The position numbers and the translations under genes were made by a program. A DNA stretch of 64,000 nucleotides from Carposina sasakii (Eukaryota; Arthropoda; Insecta; Lepidoptera; Carposinidae), in the NCBI GenBank assembly GCA_014607495.2, contig CP053166.1, positions 10,434,455 to 10,498,454 on the forward strand, read 5' to 3'. Below are positions 48,401-52,281 of this stretch, in pieces. A model generated the notes under the pieces. That model saw nothing but the letters and a program-made list of their open reading frames with translations. It was not told the DNA's origin and did not search any database. The stretch's first letter is position 1, and every line of letters starts with the position of its first letter.

Positions 48401-48950
48401 TGGCTGTGCGAATAGCGTAAGAACCTATATACTTACACATATATGTCACCATTCCATATATTATGTTATGGTGGCCGTCTTCAACCTATTGCAGTCCACT
48501 ACTGGACGTAGGCCTCCCCCAGGGCACGCCACAAGGCTACTGCCACAGGGGGTTTTGCCCATAGTCACCACGCTGGGCAGGCGGTGACCGCAGTGTGATT
48601 TTTGGACTATTTTGTGCTGCCCACCTCTCGGAAACCCTTAATCACCTCGTACGATACCCATGGGCAGGCATGGGGTGGTACAAACTCTACTTACCGGCGC
48701 CACACGGCTAATGCATATAGTAAGACTCTAAAATCTTCAATTTTATCCTCAGAACACATCATCAGAAATCCCGCCACCAGCACGGTTCGCGGGCGGTTCG
48801 TGCACGTTACCGCGCGGTTCATCTCTCGGTCCCGCAACTGCGCCCGATCGCTGCGGGATCCCGCTGCAACACCTCCGCACGCTCCCGCGACCGTTGCCCG
48901 CCCCCGCGCCCGCGCCTATCCGCTCCACCCCCCGCGATACCCCCCTCTGA
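18364..48950 (+). CDS. Sidestep-family Ig/Fn3 transmembrane receptor (gene span, 15 exons, 5' incomplete)
   Basis: This span covers 15 exons that splice into 816 residues in one frame. Residue 1 here is the split codon at the first exon. Seen: five Ig domains (about 1-114, 115-219, 220-319, 320-416, 417-514), each with its Cys pair (18/95, 147/199, 244/297, 347/397, 441/494) and core Trp (34, 160, 257, 360, 454); an Fn3-like domain (515-606); a transmembrane helix near 634-653 followed by RQRCAKRK, which sets the tail inside the cell; and a tail of about 160 residues. Phrases such as LVLWYR, YRCRVDF, ISNQSLVLQG and NYTCVGFNAEG match what I know of Sidestep proteins. Known for the family: surface ligands/receptors for Beaten-path Ig proteins in motor-axon guidance and synaptic partner choice. 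The signal peptide is missing because the first coding exon was not found. The paralogue is not assigned. Confidence 0.93.
18519..18763 (+). repeat. family A SINE-like repeat, beside the exon 1 donor
   Basis: It starts at CTTCAGCCTATTTCAGTCCA, only about 22 bp after the GT of intron 1, and ends GCCGGCACCACGCGGC. Full length. Confidence 0.72.
18801..19175 (-). mobile_element. family C TIR element, reverse, in intron 1
   Basis: It runs from TACAGGTGATTTTTGATCG to ATATCACCCTGTA. The body carries GAAGCATACTTGGGAAGT and TTGATGTATAGAGTACGTGC, the reverse of the copy at 6759. Confidence 0.7.
20350..20558 (+). CDS. Sidestep-family exon: second half of Ig1
   Basis: Acceptor CAG ends at 20349; donor GTAAGT starts at 20559. 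Phase 2 in, phase 1 out. It encodes residues 45-114. The split Ser45 gives IYSVDAR across the junction, the expected family sequence. The domain closes with SDQGMYRCRVDF, the usual D-x-G-x-Y-x-C motif, with Cys95 pairing with Cys18. NLT at residues 110-112 is a possible N-glycosylation site. The exon is clearly GC-richer than its flanks. Confidence 0.95.
21535..21799 (-). mobile_element. family K Helitron-like element, reverse, first of a head-to-tail pair
   Basis: It opens ACTAGTGGACGCCCGCGACT (reverse of an AGTCGCGGGCGTCCACTAGT end) and closes at TTTCGCATTTATAATAC. Its last 160 bp are almost identical to those of the next copy. Confidence 0.62.
21800..22022 (-). mobile_element. family K Helitron-like element, reverse, second of the pair
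   Basis: It opens TAGCAGCCGCCCACGACTTC immediately after the previous copy, shares CTGTCTCAGGGTCTAAAGAT and AAATCGGTTGCGAGGTTTAA with it, and differs mainly in the number of CAGA repeats. Confidence 0.62.
23230..23475. repeat. dispersed repeat with AAATTCAAATTCAAAATCA head
   Basis: The head is a phrase common in Lepidoptera. The body has an A-run at 23349-23360 and CAATGGTCACCACCCCAAG. Only one copy is seen here, so the extent is uncertain. Confidence 0.35.
23697..23807 (+). CDS. Sidestep-family exon: first half of Ig2
   Basis: Acceptor TAG ends at 23696; donor GTAAGG starts at 23808. Phase 1 in and out. It encodes residues 115-151, beginning VPPSKMVIVDD and ending with EGDSFTLKCDVTGG (Cys147). 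The VPP opening after a phase 1 intron is the same layout as at the later domain borders. Confidence 0.92.
24090..24210 (+). repeat. family I SINE-like repeat, 5' half
   Basis: AATCACGCCTTTATCCCTTG, GCACCAAGGGCCGATAGAAC and TATAGTTGAGATGTACAAGT match the first half of 60157-60435; the second half is absent. Confidence 0.6.
24702..25136 (+). mobile_element. family D TIR element, full length (about 435 bp), in intron 3
   Basis: It runs from ATACAGGATGTGTGTAACCA to TGGCTGTCACAAACCCTGTAT. The ends are imperfect inverted repeats, and ATTTGCCTGGCTGTC near the right end mirrors the left. Non-coding, so a MITE. Its right end lies about 105 bp from the exon 4 acceptor. Confidence 0.65.
25241..25444 (+). 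CDS. Sidestep-family exon: second half of Ig2
   Basis: Acceptor CAG ends at 25240; donor GTGAGT starts at 25445. Phase 1 in and out. It encodes residues 152-219: GRPRPWVKWFRD (Trp160), then LTRTDVRAAFTCRASN with Cys199 pairing with Cys147. The phase 1 intron inside this domain differs from the phase 0 introns inside Ig3-Ig5. Confidence 0.93.
26323..26423. repeat. perfect 38-bp inverted repeat with a family J head
   Basis: Arms 26323-26360 and 26386-26423 are exact reverse complements around a 25-base loop. Each arm contains CGCCCGCCACCGGGCCCTAT, close to the start of the family J repeats at 30370, 35268 and 56968. Probably a fold-back derivative of that family. Confidence 0.65.
26790..27056 (+). 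repeat. family I SINE-like repeat, nearly full length
   Basis: (CATA)n then AATCACGCCTTTATCCCTTA, GGTTAGTAGTGACAGGTGGT, ATGCCCGGAAAGAGAAGCAG, ending AGAGCAGCATAGAAGA. Confidence 0.65.
28329..28480 (+). CDS. Sidestep-family exon: first half of Ig3
   Basis: Acceptor CAG ends at 28328; donor GTAAGT starts at 28481. Phase 1 in, phase 0 out. It encodes residues 220-270, beginning FPPLTVHILG, then RRYDLLCQSSGSRPPASITW (Cys244, Trp257) and WKNGHRI. The SGSRPPA..TWWK pattern is a typical Ig I-set C strand. Confidence 0.93.
29133..29290 (+). repeat. family H SINE-like repeat, diverged
   Basis: Head ACACGGCTATGTTCCTAAAA, middle GCACCTGAGAGAACGCCTCC, tail AGAAGGAGATGCAGCTGATA. Confidence 0.55.
29468..29662 (-). 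mobile_element. family D element fragment, reverse
   Basis: It opens TACAGGATGTTTGTGACAGC with CAGGCAAAT, then TGGAAAACACTGAAAATTTT, the reverse of the right part of the copy at 24702. It is cut off by a Helitron-like copy starting at 29666. Confidence 0.55.
29666..29884 (-). mobile_element. family K Helitron-like element, reverse
   Basis: TTCGACTTCGTCCGCGTGGA, TATTTTCCCGGGATAAAAAG, (CATC)n near 29831, and ATAATATTAGTAGG at the end. The CTAGT terminus is lost. Confidence 0.58.
30370..30650 (+). repeat. family J repeat
   Basis: ATATTCACTATGGGTGCGCC, CACCACCGGGCCCTACACCC, GACCCTCGGATCTGATAACT, then GTTTCGCCAACAACCGTGGC. A nearly identical but internally deleted copy is at 56962. Confidence 0.6.
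31143..31284 (-). repeat. family I SINE-like repeat, reverse, 3' half
   Basis: CTTCTATACTGCTCTGGGAG, GCTTCTCTTCCCGGGCATAC and GGGCTGACCACCTGTCACTA. Confidence 0.6.
31475..31714 (-). repeat. family G tRNA-derived SINE, full length
   Basis: Read on the reverse strand it starts GACGGCCGACTGGTCTAGTA (A-box-like), then GGTCCTGGGTTCGAATGCC (B box GGTTCGAAT), followed by a tRNA-unrelated body ending in an AT-rich tail. A and B boxes are the RNA polymerase III internal promoter, so this is a SINE head and not a functional tRNA. Confidence 0.72.
32230..32347. mobile_element. 118-bp element with perfect 18-bp terminal inverted repeats
   Basis: Left end TGGGGTAAGCACGAACCT (32230-32247), right end AGGTTCGTGCTTACCCCA (32330-32347), an exact inverted pair. 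CAG flanks both sides (32227-32229 and 32348-32350), a possible 3-bp target duplication. Inner CGTAACGCTAGCG and CGCTAGCGTTACG are also inverted. Only one copy is seen in the window. Confidence 0.65.
33041..33284. mobile_element. family F long-TIR hairpin element
   Basis: It starts TTAAAGCTTCGAGCACTCCG and ends CATCCGGTGTACTCGAGGC. Its centre matches the copy at 5063 when read on the other strand, so the insertion is in the opposite orientation. It lies in intron 5. Confidence 0.65.
33484..33866 (+). mobile_element. family K Helitron-like element interrupted by a palindromic insertion
   Basis: TCTAATATTATAAAATTAAA to AGCGGGCATCCACCAGT. The host reads ACTTCTGAA at 33528-33536 and resumes CCGATTGAAATGAAATTTGG near 33724, which rejoin to the family's usual CTGAACCGATT phrase once the insertion is removed. 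Confidence 0.6.
33537..33723. mobile_element. palindromic GC-rich element with very long inverted arms
   Basis: The left arm carries AAAGCAATAGCAAAGCCGAAG, GCGCGATCGC and AGTGTGTGTG. The right arm is its near-perfect complement, ending TGCTATTGCTTTTACGTAAT. Arms are about 60 bp; the centre is GGGGCG-rich. It is far more GC-rich than the surroundings. Confidence 0.6.
34668..34960 (+). repeat. family M repeat, order b-a, tRNA-like segment broken
   Basis: Segment b (34668-34733, TATCTTGACTAAGATAAATT) comes first, then segment a (34757-34960: GGGATTCAGCTTTGTTTGCC onward to GGTCGTGGGTTCGATTCC). The T-arm's second half is lost after GATTCC. The other copy has the order a-b. Confidence 0.55.
35268..35525 (+). 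repeat. family J repeat, diverged
   Basis: CGGCCCTACACCCTCCGCTG, CTCGGATCTGCCGACTCATG, TAGCATGCAA, and CACCAACATCCATGGCATCT line up with the copy at 30370. Confidence 0.58.
36324..36471 (+). CDS. Sidestep-family exon: second half of Ig3
   Basis: Acceptor CAG ends at 36323; donor GTAAGT starts at 36472. Phase 0 in, phase 1 out. It encodes residues 271-319 with STVSLQLTKADAGAKLSCRA (Cys297 pairs with Cys244) and a closing DWVLDIQ strand. NTT at 276-278 is a possible glycosylation site. It lies after the longest intron of the gene (7.8 kb). Confidence 0.94.
36472..36970 (+). other. intron 6 (499 bp)
   Basis: Short GT..AG intron, most of it a degraded family D element (about 36620-36935). Confidence 0.85.
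36620..36935 (+). mobile_element. family D element, degraded, in intron 6
   Basis: It keeps TTATCCGAAATGTTCG, TGATACATTGCTGTTTTTGG and ATTTGCCTGGATGACACACT. It ends about 35 bp before the exon 7 acceptor. Confidence 0.5.
36971..37101 (+). CDS. Sidestep-family exon: first half of Ig4
   Basis: Acceptor CAG ends at 36970; donor GTGAGT starts at 37102. Phase 1 in, phase 0 out. It encodes residues 320-363, opening YVPETVVRLG, then IKEGSDVYFDCIIKAHP (Cys347) and KVEWRHN (Trp360). The KEG-D-VYFDC stretch is well conserved across sidestep-type domains as I know them. Confidence 0.95.
37102..37500 (+). other. intron 7 (399 bp)
   Basis: Short GT..AG intron. Its middle, about 37238-37325, resembles the hairpin element at 3890-4012. 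Confidence 0.85.
37238..37325. repeat. degraded copy of the 3890-4012 hairpin element
   Basis: It shares CTGTCTTTCTCTAAAAC and GGGACAGCATAAACTTTATC with the first copy; arms no longer match perfectly. Located in intron 7. Confidence 0.45.
37501..37660 (+). CDS. Sidestep-family exon: second half of Ig4
   Basis: Acceptor CAG ends at 37500; donor GTAAGT starts at 37661. Phase 0 in, phase 1 out. It encodes residues 364-416 with GVIISNQSLVLQGV, RRTAGNYTCVGFNAEGDGES and Cys397. NQS at 379 and NYT at 394 are possible glycosylation sites. This is one of the most family-diagnostic exons. The start at GGT is set by the phase 0 donor of the previous exon. Confidence 0.96.
37661..38931 (+). other. intron 8 (1271 bp)
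   Basis: GT..AG intron. It holds one reverse Helitron-like copy (38595-38800); otherwise AT-rich sequence with nothing recognised. Confidence 0.85.
38595..38800 (-). mobile_element. family K Helitron-like element, reverse, in intron 8
   Basis: It opens ACTAGCGGCCACCCACGGCT and closes with ACAGCGGCAAGCGACTTTGT, the reverse of the copy at 7204. Confidence 0.6.
38932..39035 (+). CDS. Sidestep-family exon: first half of Ig5
   Basis: Acceptor CAG ends at 38931; donor GTAATT starts at 39036. Phase 1 in, phase 0 out. It encodes residues 417-451, opening YAPTCRSSQQ and then ERAHITCHVDANPPEVT. Cys441 is the domain's B-strand Cys. Cys421 is an additional Cys that may pair with Cys507 in the next exon. 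The donor is weaker than the others (GTAATT). Confidence 0.93.
39036..39988 (+). other. intron 9 (953 bp)
   Basis: GT..AG intron. It contains the family M copy with a tRNA-like segment; the rest is unassigned AT-rich DNA. Confidence 0.85.
39531..39834 (+). repeat. family M repeat, order a-b, with tRNA-like segment
   Basis: Segment a (39531-39747) ends in GGTGGCTTAGTGGTTATAGC and GTGGGTTCGATTCCCAC, a perfect 5-bp T stem with a TTCGATT loop. Segment b (39768-39834) follows. A- and B-box-like motifs suggest a tRNA-derived SINE head; acceptor and anticodon stems are not convincing for a working tRNA gene. Confidence 0.55.
39989..40178 (+). CDS. Sidestep-family exon: second half of Ig5
   Basis: Acceptor CAG ends at 39988; donor GTAAGT starts at 40179. 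Phase 0 in, phase 1 out. It encodes residues 452-514: FRWTFNNT (Trp454), then MDYGTLLCWAHNRIG with Cys494, and RVPCVYHIIAAG with Cys507. NNT at 457-459 is a possible glycosylation site. The DYGTLLCWA.N.IG motif is typical of the last Ig domain in this family. Confidence 0.95.
40501..40809 (+). pseudogene. possible decayed coding sequence inside intron 10
   Basis: An ATG in a good context (TTAATGG) opens a 64-codon frame, MAPSKSSKHKHIKKKECSSK and onward, rich in Lys and Ser. After a single TAA at 40693-40695 the same frame continues for 37 more codons (YRKKETVQSLYRAVYSREYN and onward) to TAA at 40807-40809. One internal stop in 103 codons is slightly suggestive of a decayed gene or retrocopy in AT-rich DNA. 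No family is recognised, and low-complexity Lys/Ser composition could arise by chance. Confidence 0.2.
41297..41536 (-). pseudogene. unassigned reverse-strand frame inside intron 10
   Basis: Between in-frame stops this reverse frame has about 79 codons: RLDFWFCLEPLSGSTTKVLN at its start, TPTKPTPVSVKSRETSAINS in the middle and FNKSDRIG before the stop. The mixed composition, not dominated by Lys/Asn/Ile/Phe, is unusual for this AT-rich intron. It could be the last exon or a retrocopy piece of another gene. I recognise no family and see no clear splice acceptor. Confidence 0.2.
42112..42296 (+). repeat. family G tRNA-derived SINE, 5' truncated, in intron 10
   Basis: It begins inside the head at GGTCTTGGGTTCGAATACCG (B box) and runs through ATACCGTTGCTTAGTCTG. 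It ends about 24 bp before the exon 11 acceptor. ACGGCACAAGATC is duplicated inside it. Confidence 0.65.
42320..42453 (+). CDS. Sidestep-family exon: first half of the Fn3 domain
   Basis: Acceptor CAG ends at 42319; donor GTAAGT starts at 42454. Phase 1 in, phase 0 out. It encodes residues 515-559: GRPDQVHNCTVVNAS, then VRCSEGFNGGMPQSFLLEV. The GRP opening, the C-T-x-x-N pattern and the EGF-GG-PQ-F-LEV stretch fit the membrane-proximal Fn3 module of Sidestep proteins. NCT (522) and NAS (527) are possible glycosylation sites. Confidence 0.94.
42454..43337 (+). other. intron 11 (884 bp)
   Basis: GT..AG intron, AT-rich, with a short (AAT)n run near 42640-42660. I recognise no mobile element in it. 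Confidence 0.85.
43338..43518 (+). CDS. Sidestep-family exon: second half of Fn3 and juxtamembrane linker
   Basis: Acceptor CAG ends at 43337; donor GTAAGT starts at 43519. Phase 0 in, phase 1 out. It encodes residues 560-619: LAPGRTYAAAVLAYNAKGRG is the F-G part of an Fn3 fold (the L-P-x-T-x-Y and A-x-N-x-x-G signature), followed by LRASTLRPPEKHHVHDKSL, a linker to the membrane. Confidence 0.94.
43519..44853 (+). other. intron 12 (1335 bp)
   Basis: GT..AG intron. Its 3' third is a full-looking Helitron-like copy (44413-44753). The rest is unassigned. Confidence 0.85.
44413..44753 (+). mobile_element. family K Helitron-like element, long subtype, in intron 12
   Basis: TCTATACATATAATAAAAAT, TAGGAGACCTTTATCAACGC, a (GTCTGTTT)n run, TTTTATCCCGGGAAAATGTT, ending GGGCGTCCACTAGT. 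Nearly the same as 46889-47204. Confidence 0.65.
44854..45101 (+). CDS. Sidestep-family exon: transmembrane helix and start of cytoplasmic tail
   Basis: Acceptor CAG ends at 44853; donor GTGAGG starts at 45102. Phase 1 in, phase 0 out. It encodes residues 620-702. A stretch of small and hydrophobic residues (about 634-653, AAVGGGGILMVVLVLFMVAF) is followed by RQRCAKRK, a stop-transfer signal. The tail then runs through PPPSSQPASP to an acidic DDSESDDRNPDIIPSDTD. The last codon before the donor is CAG. The frame stays open past the donor to 45230. Confidence 0.94.
45130..45258 (+). repeat. family H fragment beside the exon 13 donor
   Basis: TAGCATAGCGGAAACAGATC, ATCGCCTGAGAGAATGTCTG and TACAGCTAATGTATTCTAGT. 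It starts about 29 bp after the donor of intron 13. Confidence 0.58.
45221..45520. repeat. local tandem duplication, unit about 150 bp
   Basis: ATACAGCTAATGTATTCTAG occurs at 45221 and 45369; TTATATAAATACCTATGGAA occurs at 45302 and 45456; CAACGGTTTTGAAAGTTTTT occurs near 45329 and 45488. Offsets of about 148-159 bp indicate two diverged copies side by side. Confidence 0.6.
46831..46850. repeat. short telomere-type (CCTAA)n run
   Basis: ACCTAACCTAACCTAACCTA, almost four copies of the insect telomere motif (TTAGG on the other strand), followed by CG and a T-run. Confidence 0.6.
46889..47204 (+). mobile_element. family K Helitron-like element, long subtype, in intron 13
   Basis: TCTATACATATAATAAAAAT to GGGCGTCCACTAGT, closely matching 44413-44753 except for a shorter GTCTGTTT run and a few gaps. 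Confidence 0.65.
48172..48222. repeat. perfect 23-bp hairpin upstream of exon 14
   Basis: Arms 48172-48194 and 48200-48222 are exact complements (core AAGGAATAATTCTGCC) with a 5-base loop CTACA. It ends 47 bases before the acceptor of intron 13. Confidence 0.75.
48270..48416 (+). CDS. Sidestep-family exon: cytoplasmic tail, Arg/Gly/Pro-rich
   Basis: Acceptor CAG ends at 48269; donor GTAAGA starts at 48417. Phase 0 in and out. It encodes residues 703-751, opening MDYYRQQQVSTISPP and continuing with a Gly/Arg-rich run ending PPPHGCANS. It is very GC-rich against AT-rich flanks. The frame is fixed by the previous exon and by the terminal exon. No enzymatic domain is visible. Tyr705 and Tyr706 lie in a short tail motif of unknown role. 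Confidence 0.88.
48417..48752 (+). other. intron 14 (336 bp)
   Basis: GT..AG intron of which roughly two thirds is one family A SINE copy (48478-48708). Confidence 0.82.
48478..48708 (+). repeat. family A SINE-like repeat filling intron 14
   Basis: TCTTCAACCTATTGCAGTCC to ACCGGCGCCACACGG, with a small internal deletion. It starts about 60 bp after the exon 14 donor and ends about 45 bp before the last acceptor. Confidence 0.72.
48753..48950 (+). CDS. Sidestep-family terminal exon: end of cytoplasmic tail and stop
   Basis: Acceptor CAG ends at 48752; phase 0 in. It encodes residues 752-816 and stops at TGA 48948-48950. The peptide runs NTSSEIPPPARFAGGSCTLP, then RGSSLGPATAPDRCGIPLQH and a Pro/Ala-rich end. 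SCTLPRG and the Pro-rich finish resemble tails of insect sidestep-type proteins as I remember them. The sequence is strongly GC-rich, and another frame is open through the region too, so the exon rests on splice phase, acceptor and tail similarity. Confidence 0.82.
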   Translation, partial: NTSSEIPPPARFAGGSCTLPRGSSLGPATAPDRCGIPLQHLRTLPRPLPAPAPAPIRSTPRDTPL

Positions 48951-50420
48951 CAGACCACGCAACTATAGAACATGGTCTAATGCTCAAGCGGGAACTATGC
49001 TCGTGCGTGTACAAATTATGATCAGTGCGGGACAGTGTCAGTGACAGTAGTTAGGGCATAAACAATCAAATTGTGTTGACATTTGTTTGTAATTAATGTA
49101 CATAGCCTGTTAATGATTATTAGGTTAGTTTGGATAATTTTATTGGGATAGAGAATATAATGGTTAAGTGTAGTTAATACCATAGGAGTGTGTCAAAAAA
49201 TATGCAATGGCAGTTGTTTATTTAGACCATTATTACCTTACACATTTGTATTGAAATTTTATTGGTTTGGCGAAATATTTTATTGCAATTTTTTTTTTAT
49301 CATACACAAAAATGAAAACATGTTGAATAATTTTTTATTTATTTTATTATTCGTAAAATATTCCATTTATTGGATGGAAACGAGTCGTAACGTATTTTTT
49401 GACAATCCCCCTGCTAATTGTAAAGGACTTTTAGATTTTTACTTTTTAATATTTTTTGTGATTATTTTCCAAAAATGGTTGTGATATTCATTTCATGTTG
49501 ATAAAGTTGATAAATCAAATAATAATATTAAAAATGTTGGAATATTAAATTTAATAAACGATGTTACGGTTTTAATGTGAGGAATCGAGCCTTTTAAACG
49601 TAAATATATGAGTCCAAAATATTATATTCATTTTATTTCATGAATTATTGTTAATTAATTTTATGAGATTTTTAAATATACAATTAAAAGGCTCGACGGC
49701 AATCTGATATGTAATATAGACTGCATCCTAAAAAATAAAATAAATAAGTATAGATACAAAAACTGTAAGAAGTAAATAAATTGCTTAAATAATTATATTA
49801 TATTATTAAATTTATTTATGGTTATTTTCATTTTAGTATAATTTATAGCAAAACAGATTTTGAATTACTTTGCTATGATAAATAAAACATTATGTTTACG
49901 AGTTTAATATGATTTTAACGCATGTTTTTATTATAAAAAAAAACATGGTACTAACTGTATAATATACCTTGTTGATTTATTTTAGTATAACGCAATTGTA
50001 AATAGTAAGTAATTACCGAATAATATAATTTGTACTATTTATGTAAATATATTTATACGGTTAAACCCTTTTTTCTAATAAAAACAATTTAGATATTGTA
50101 ATGCCATGAGATCACAATAATTGTTAAAACTAATTGACGTTTTTATTTGATTCTGAGTAATTTACATAGAAATCTAAGTTAGTTATTATTTTTTCTTTCA
50201 CTTAAAGTAACATACCGAAAAATAATCTATAAAAATGATATTCACAAAATGGCTGCCGACAATATAAAACAGGGCGTTATTAAATTTGAAAAGAATAAGT
50301 AAAAAGTAAACGATAAAGTAAAGAAAAGGTACAGTTTAAGATCCTATGTATAGATGCGGTTGGCTTGGTGTTCTAATATTCATTAAATTCTAATAATTTT
50401 CATCGAAATGATATAAAAGG
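48951..50420 (+). other. probable 3'UTR and 3' flank of the sidestep-family gene
   Basis: This is AT-rich sequence with several AATAAA hexamers and none of the repeat families found elsewhere in the window. Freedom from repeats is in keeping with transcribed 3'UTR at least in its first part, but that is inference. Confidence 0.4.
49553..49558 (+). promoter_or_regulatory. candidate polyadenylation signal AATAAA
   Basis: This is the first AATAAA after the stop codon, about 600 bp downstream, with a GT-bearing stretch shortly after. Further candidates lie near 49877 and at 50077-50082. Without transcript data the one in use cannot be chosen. Confidence 0.25.
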
Positions 50421-50968
50421 GTTACTCTATTACGAAAAAAAATTAAAATAAATTAAAAAAAAAAACGTTTTATTTAGAAGAGGATATCAAATATCCGTTA
50501 CGTTGCTAGTTAACAATATCATTTAAATAAATTTATATTAATGTTTATATTGAAACGGTTTTTGCTTATGTTTTTGGTTACATTTATCCATGTAAATATA
50601 ATAAACAAAATCTTTCTAACTGTCGTCGGGATGTTTTCAGTAAACTATTGGAAAATCAAATTAAATGGTAAAATTTGCAAATGTTGAAATGTGTTTCATT
50701 TGTATATAATTAAATATACTCACCACAAAAAAATTGAAAGGTAAACCTTAGTAACAAAACGGAATATAGGTACAAGTTTGAGTTATTGTATCACAGAAGA
50801 TTTCAAAGGGATCTTCCTTCGTCCAGCCCCCATAGACAATGTAACCTCGTTTGCCATCGACGACGTTCATAATCATGTCGCTGATGAACCTCTATCGATA
50901 CGATCGAGAATTCGAGAAAATAAATAATGTAACTTTGTCTCAGGCCCATGATCGTTTAAGTTCGTATA
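50421..50968. other. downstream flank, unassigned
   Basis: AT-rich. A short frame at 50851-51033 runs into a family C element and shows no known domain. Confidence 0.35.
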
Positions 50969-51328
50969 TACAGGGTGTTTTTTCGTTGCCACCATTAACG
51001 AAGGGTACGTACTCTATACATCAAATAAAGTAAGTTTATGCCAAAAAAAAATGTGGGAAATGATGTAAATTTTTTTCCAATTTTTTTTTAAATTTCTTTA
51101 TCGAGCCAAATTTATAGTGTCCAGTGTTTATGCTAGTTTTTTCATAGACAGATATTAATTATTTCTCGTGAAAAAATCTTGCTACGCGCGTCTATGTGCA
51201 TTTATGCAGAAAAACGCAGTCTATTTACTCAACTTTTGACCCTAATATCTTGGGAACCAGACACTTCCCAGGTATGCTTCCATGGAGAAAAATGATCGTG
51301 ATGATGAGGGGATTCCGTAGTTTTCGGA
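50969..51328 (+). mobile_element. family C TIR element, 3' end lost
   Basis: It starts TACAGGGTGTTTTTTCGTTG and follows the family body to GTAGTTTTCGGAAT, where the final ACCCTGTA terminus is missing. Confidence 0.65.
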
Positions 51329-51841
51329 ATACCCTTATACAACTTGCTTGTTTATTCATGACCAAAATTAAATAAATGCGAGAAATAAAACCTCACTGGC
51401 GATACATCACAACAACATAGTTACTACCCACATTTTACCGGAAAGGGAAATGCGAGAAACTCTCTAACCAGTATTGTAAATTGGACCAATGCGTGCGCCA
51501 GAAATATCACGTGAAAGGCAAACCTCTAATCTGGTATTATCGTTTTTTGTTCTACCTTTCTCTACCCTGATCCGGTTAAGCTGCCTCGTATCGTGTGCAA
51601 TGAGGGTTAGGTTACAACATTTTTTTAAATGTAAAACAGTTACTGGGGATGGCGATTATTTTCCAAAAAAGCGACTTTTAAATCGAATACGATGAATCGA
51701 TTCACTATAAAATTGAGCTTTATCGCCTATTAATTAATATTTCCATACTTTGGGCCTAAAATACAGATTGTTCGATTACTCGATCTCAGATTGCTATGCC
51801 TAGTTACCATACCGCACTGGTGAAAAATTAATAATATAGGC
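51329..51841. other. intergenic, unassigned
   Basis: Nothing recognised between the family C and family D elements. Confidence 0.35.
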
Positions 51842-52281
51842 ATACAGGGTGTGGGTGACAGCCAGGCAAATGCTGAAATGCTGAACAAGTACCATTGTGC
51901 TGAGTTATGCGACAGTGTCATTACTCGCAGGAAATGTATTTTTGATTTGATTATCAGTATTTCCGTGCCAATTGTATCGGGCGATCCTGTGACTAATTAA
52001 ATGGGCTTATTGGTTATTGTGAGACACATTGCGGTTTTTTGAATTACTTGTGACTCTCTATTAGGGGTGATCAGTTATTTGAACTTTTTTTTGAAAATCA
52101 TCTTTTGGTTAAAATTTTATTTTTTAGTCATTATCTAGGGCCTAATTAAACGAACTAAACTATTTTTTGTCCCGAAAATATGAAAAACATGTCGGAAAAT
52201 TTTGGAATTTTCCTGCGAAAATTTTCAGTGTTTTCCGCATCAGAATCATAGTCTGAAGTCATGGTATCAATACCCTGTATA
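51842..52281 (+). mobile_element. family D TIR element, full length (about 440 bp)
   Basis: It starts ATACAGGGTGTGGGTGACAG and ends TCAATACCCTGTAT. The body matches 24702-25136 throughout, including GGAAATGTATTTTTGATTTG. Confidence 0.65.

Noticed and set aside
48602..49021. 139-codon frame overlapping the terminal exon
   Set aside because: It begins in the family A SINE and reads the GC-rich last exon in another frame. The frame from the phase 0 acceptor at 48753 gives the family-like tail.
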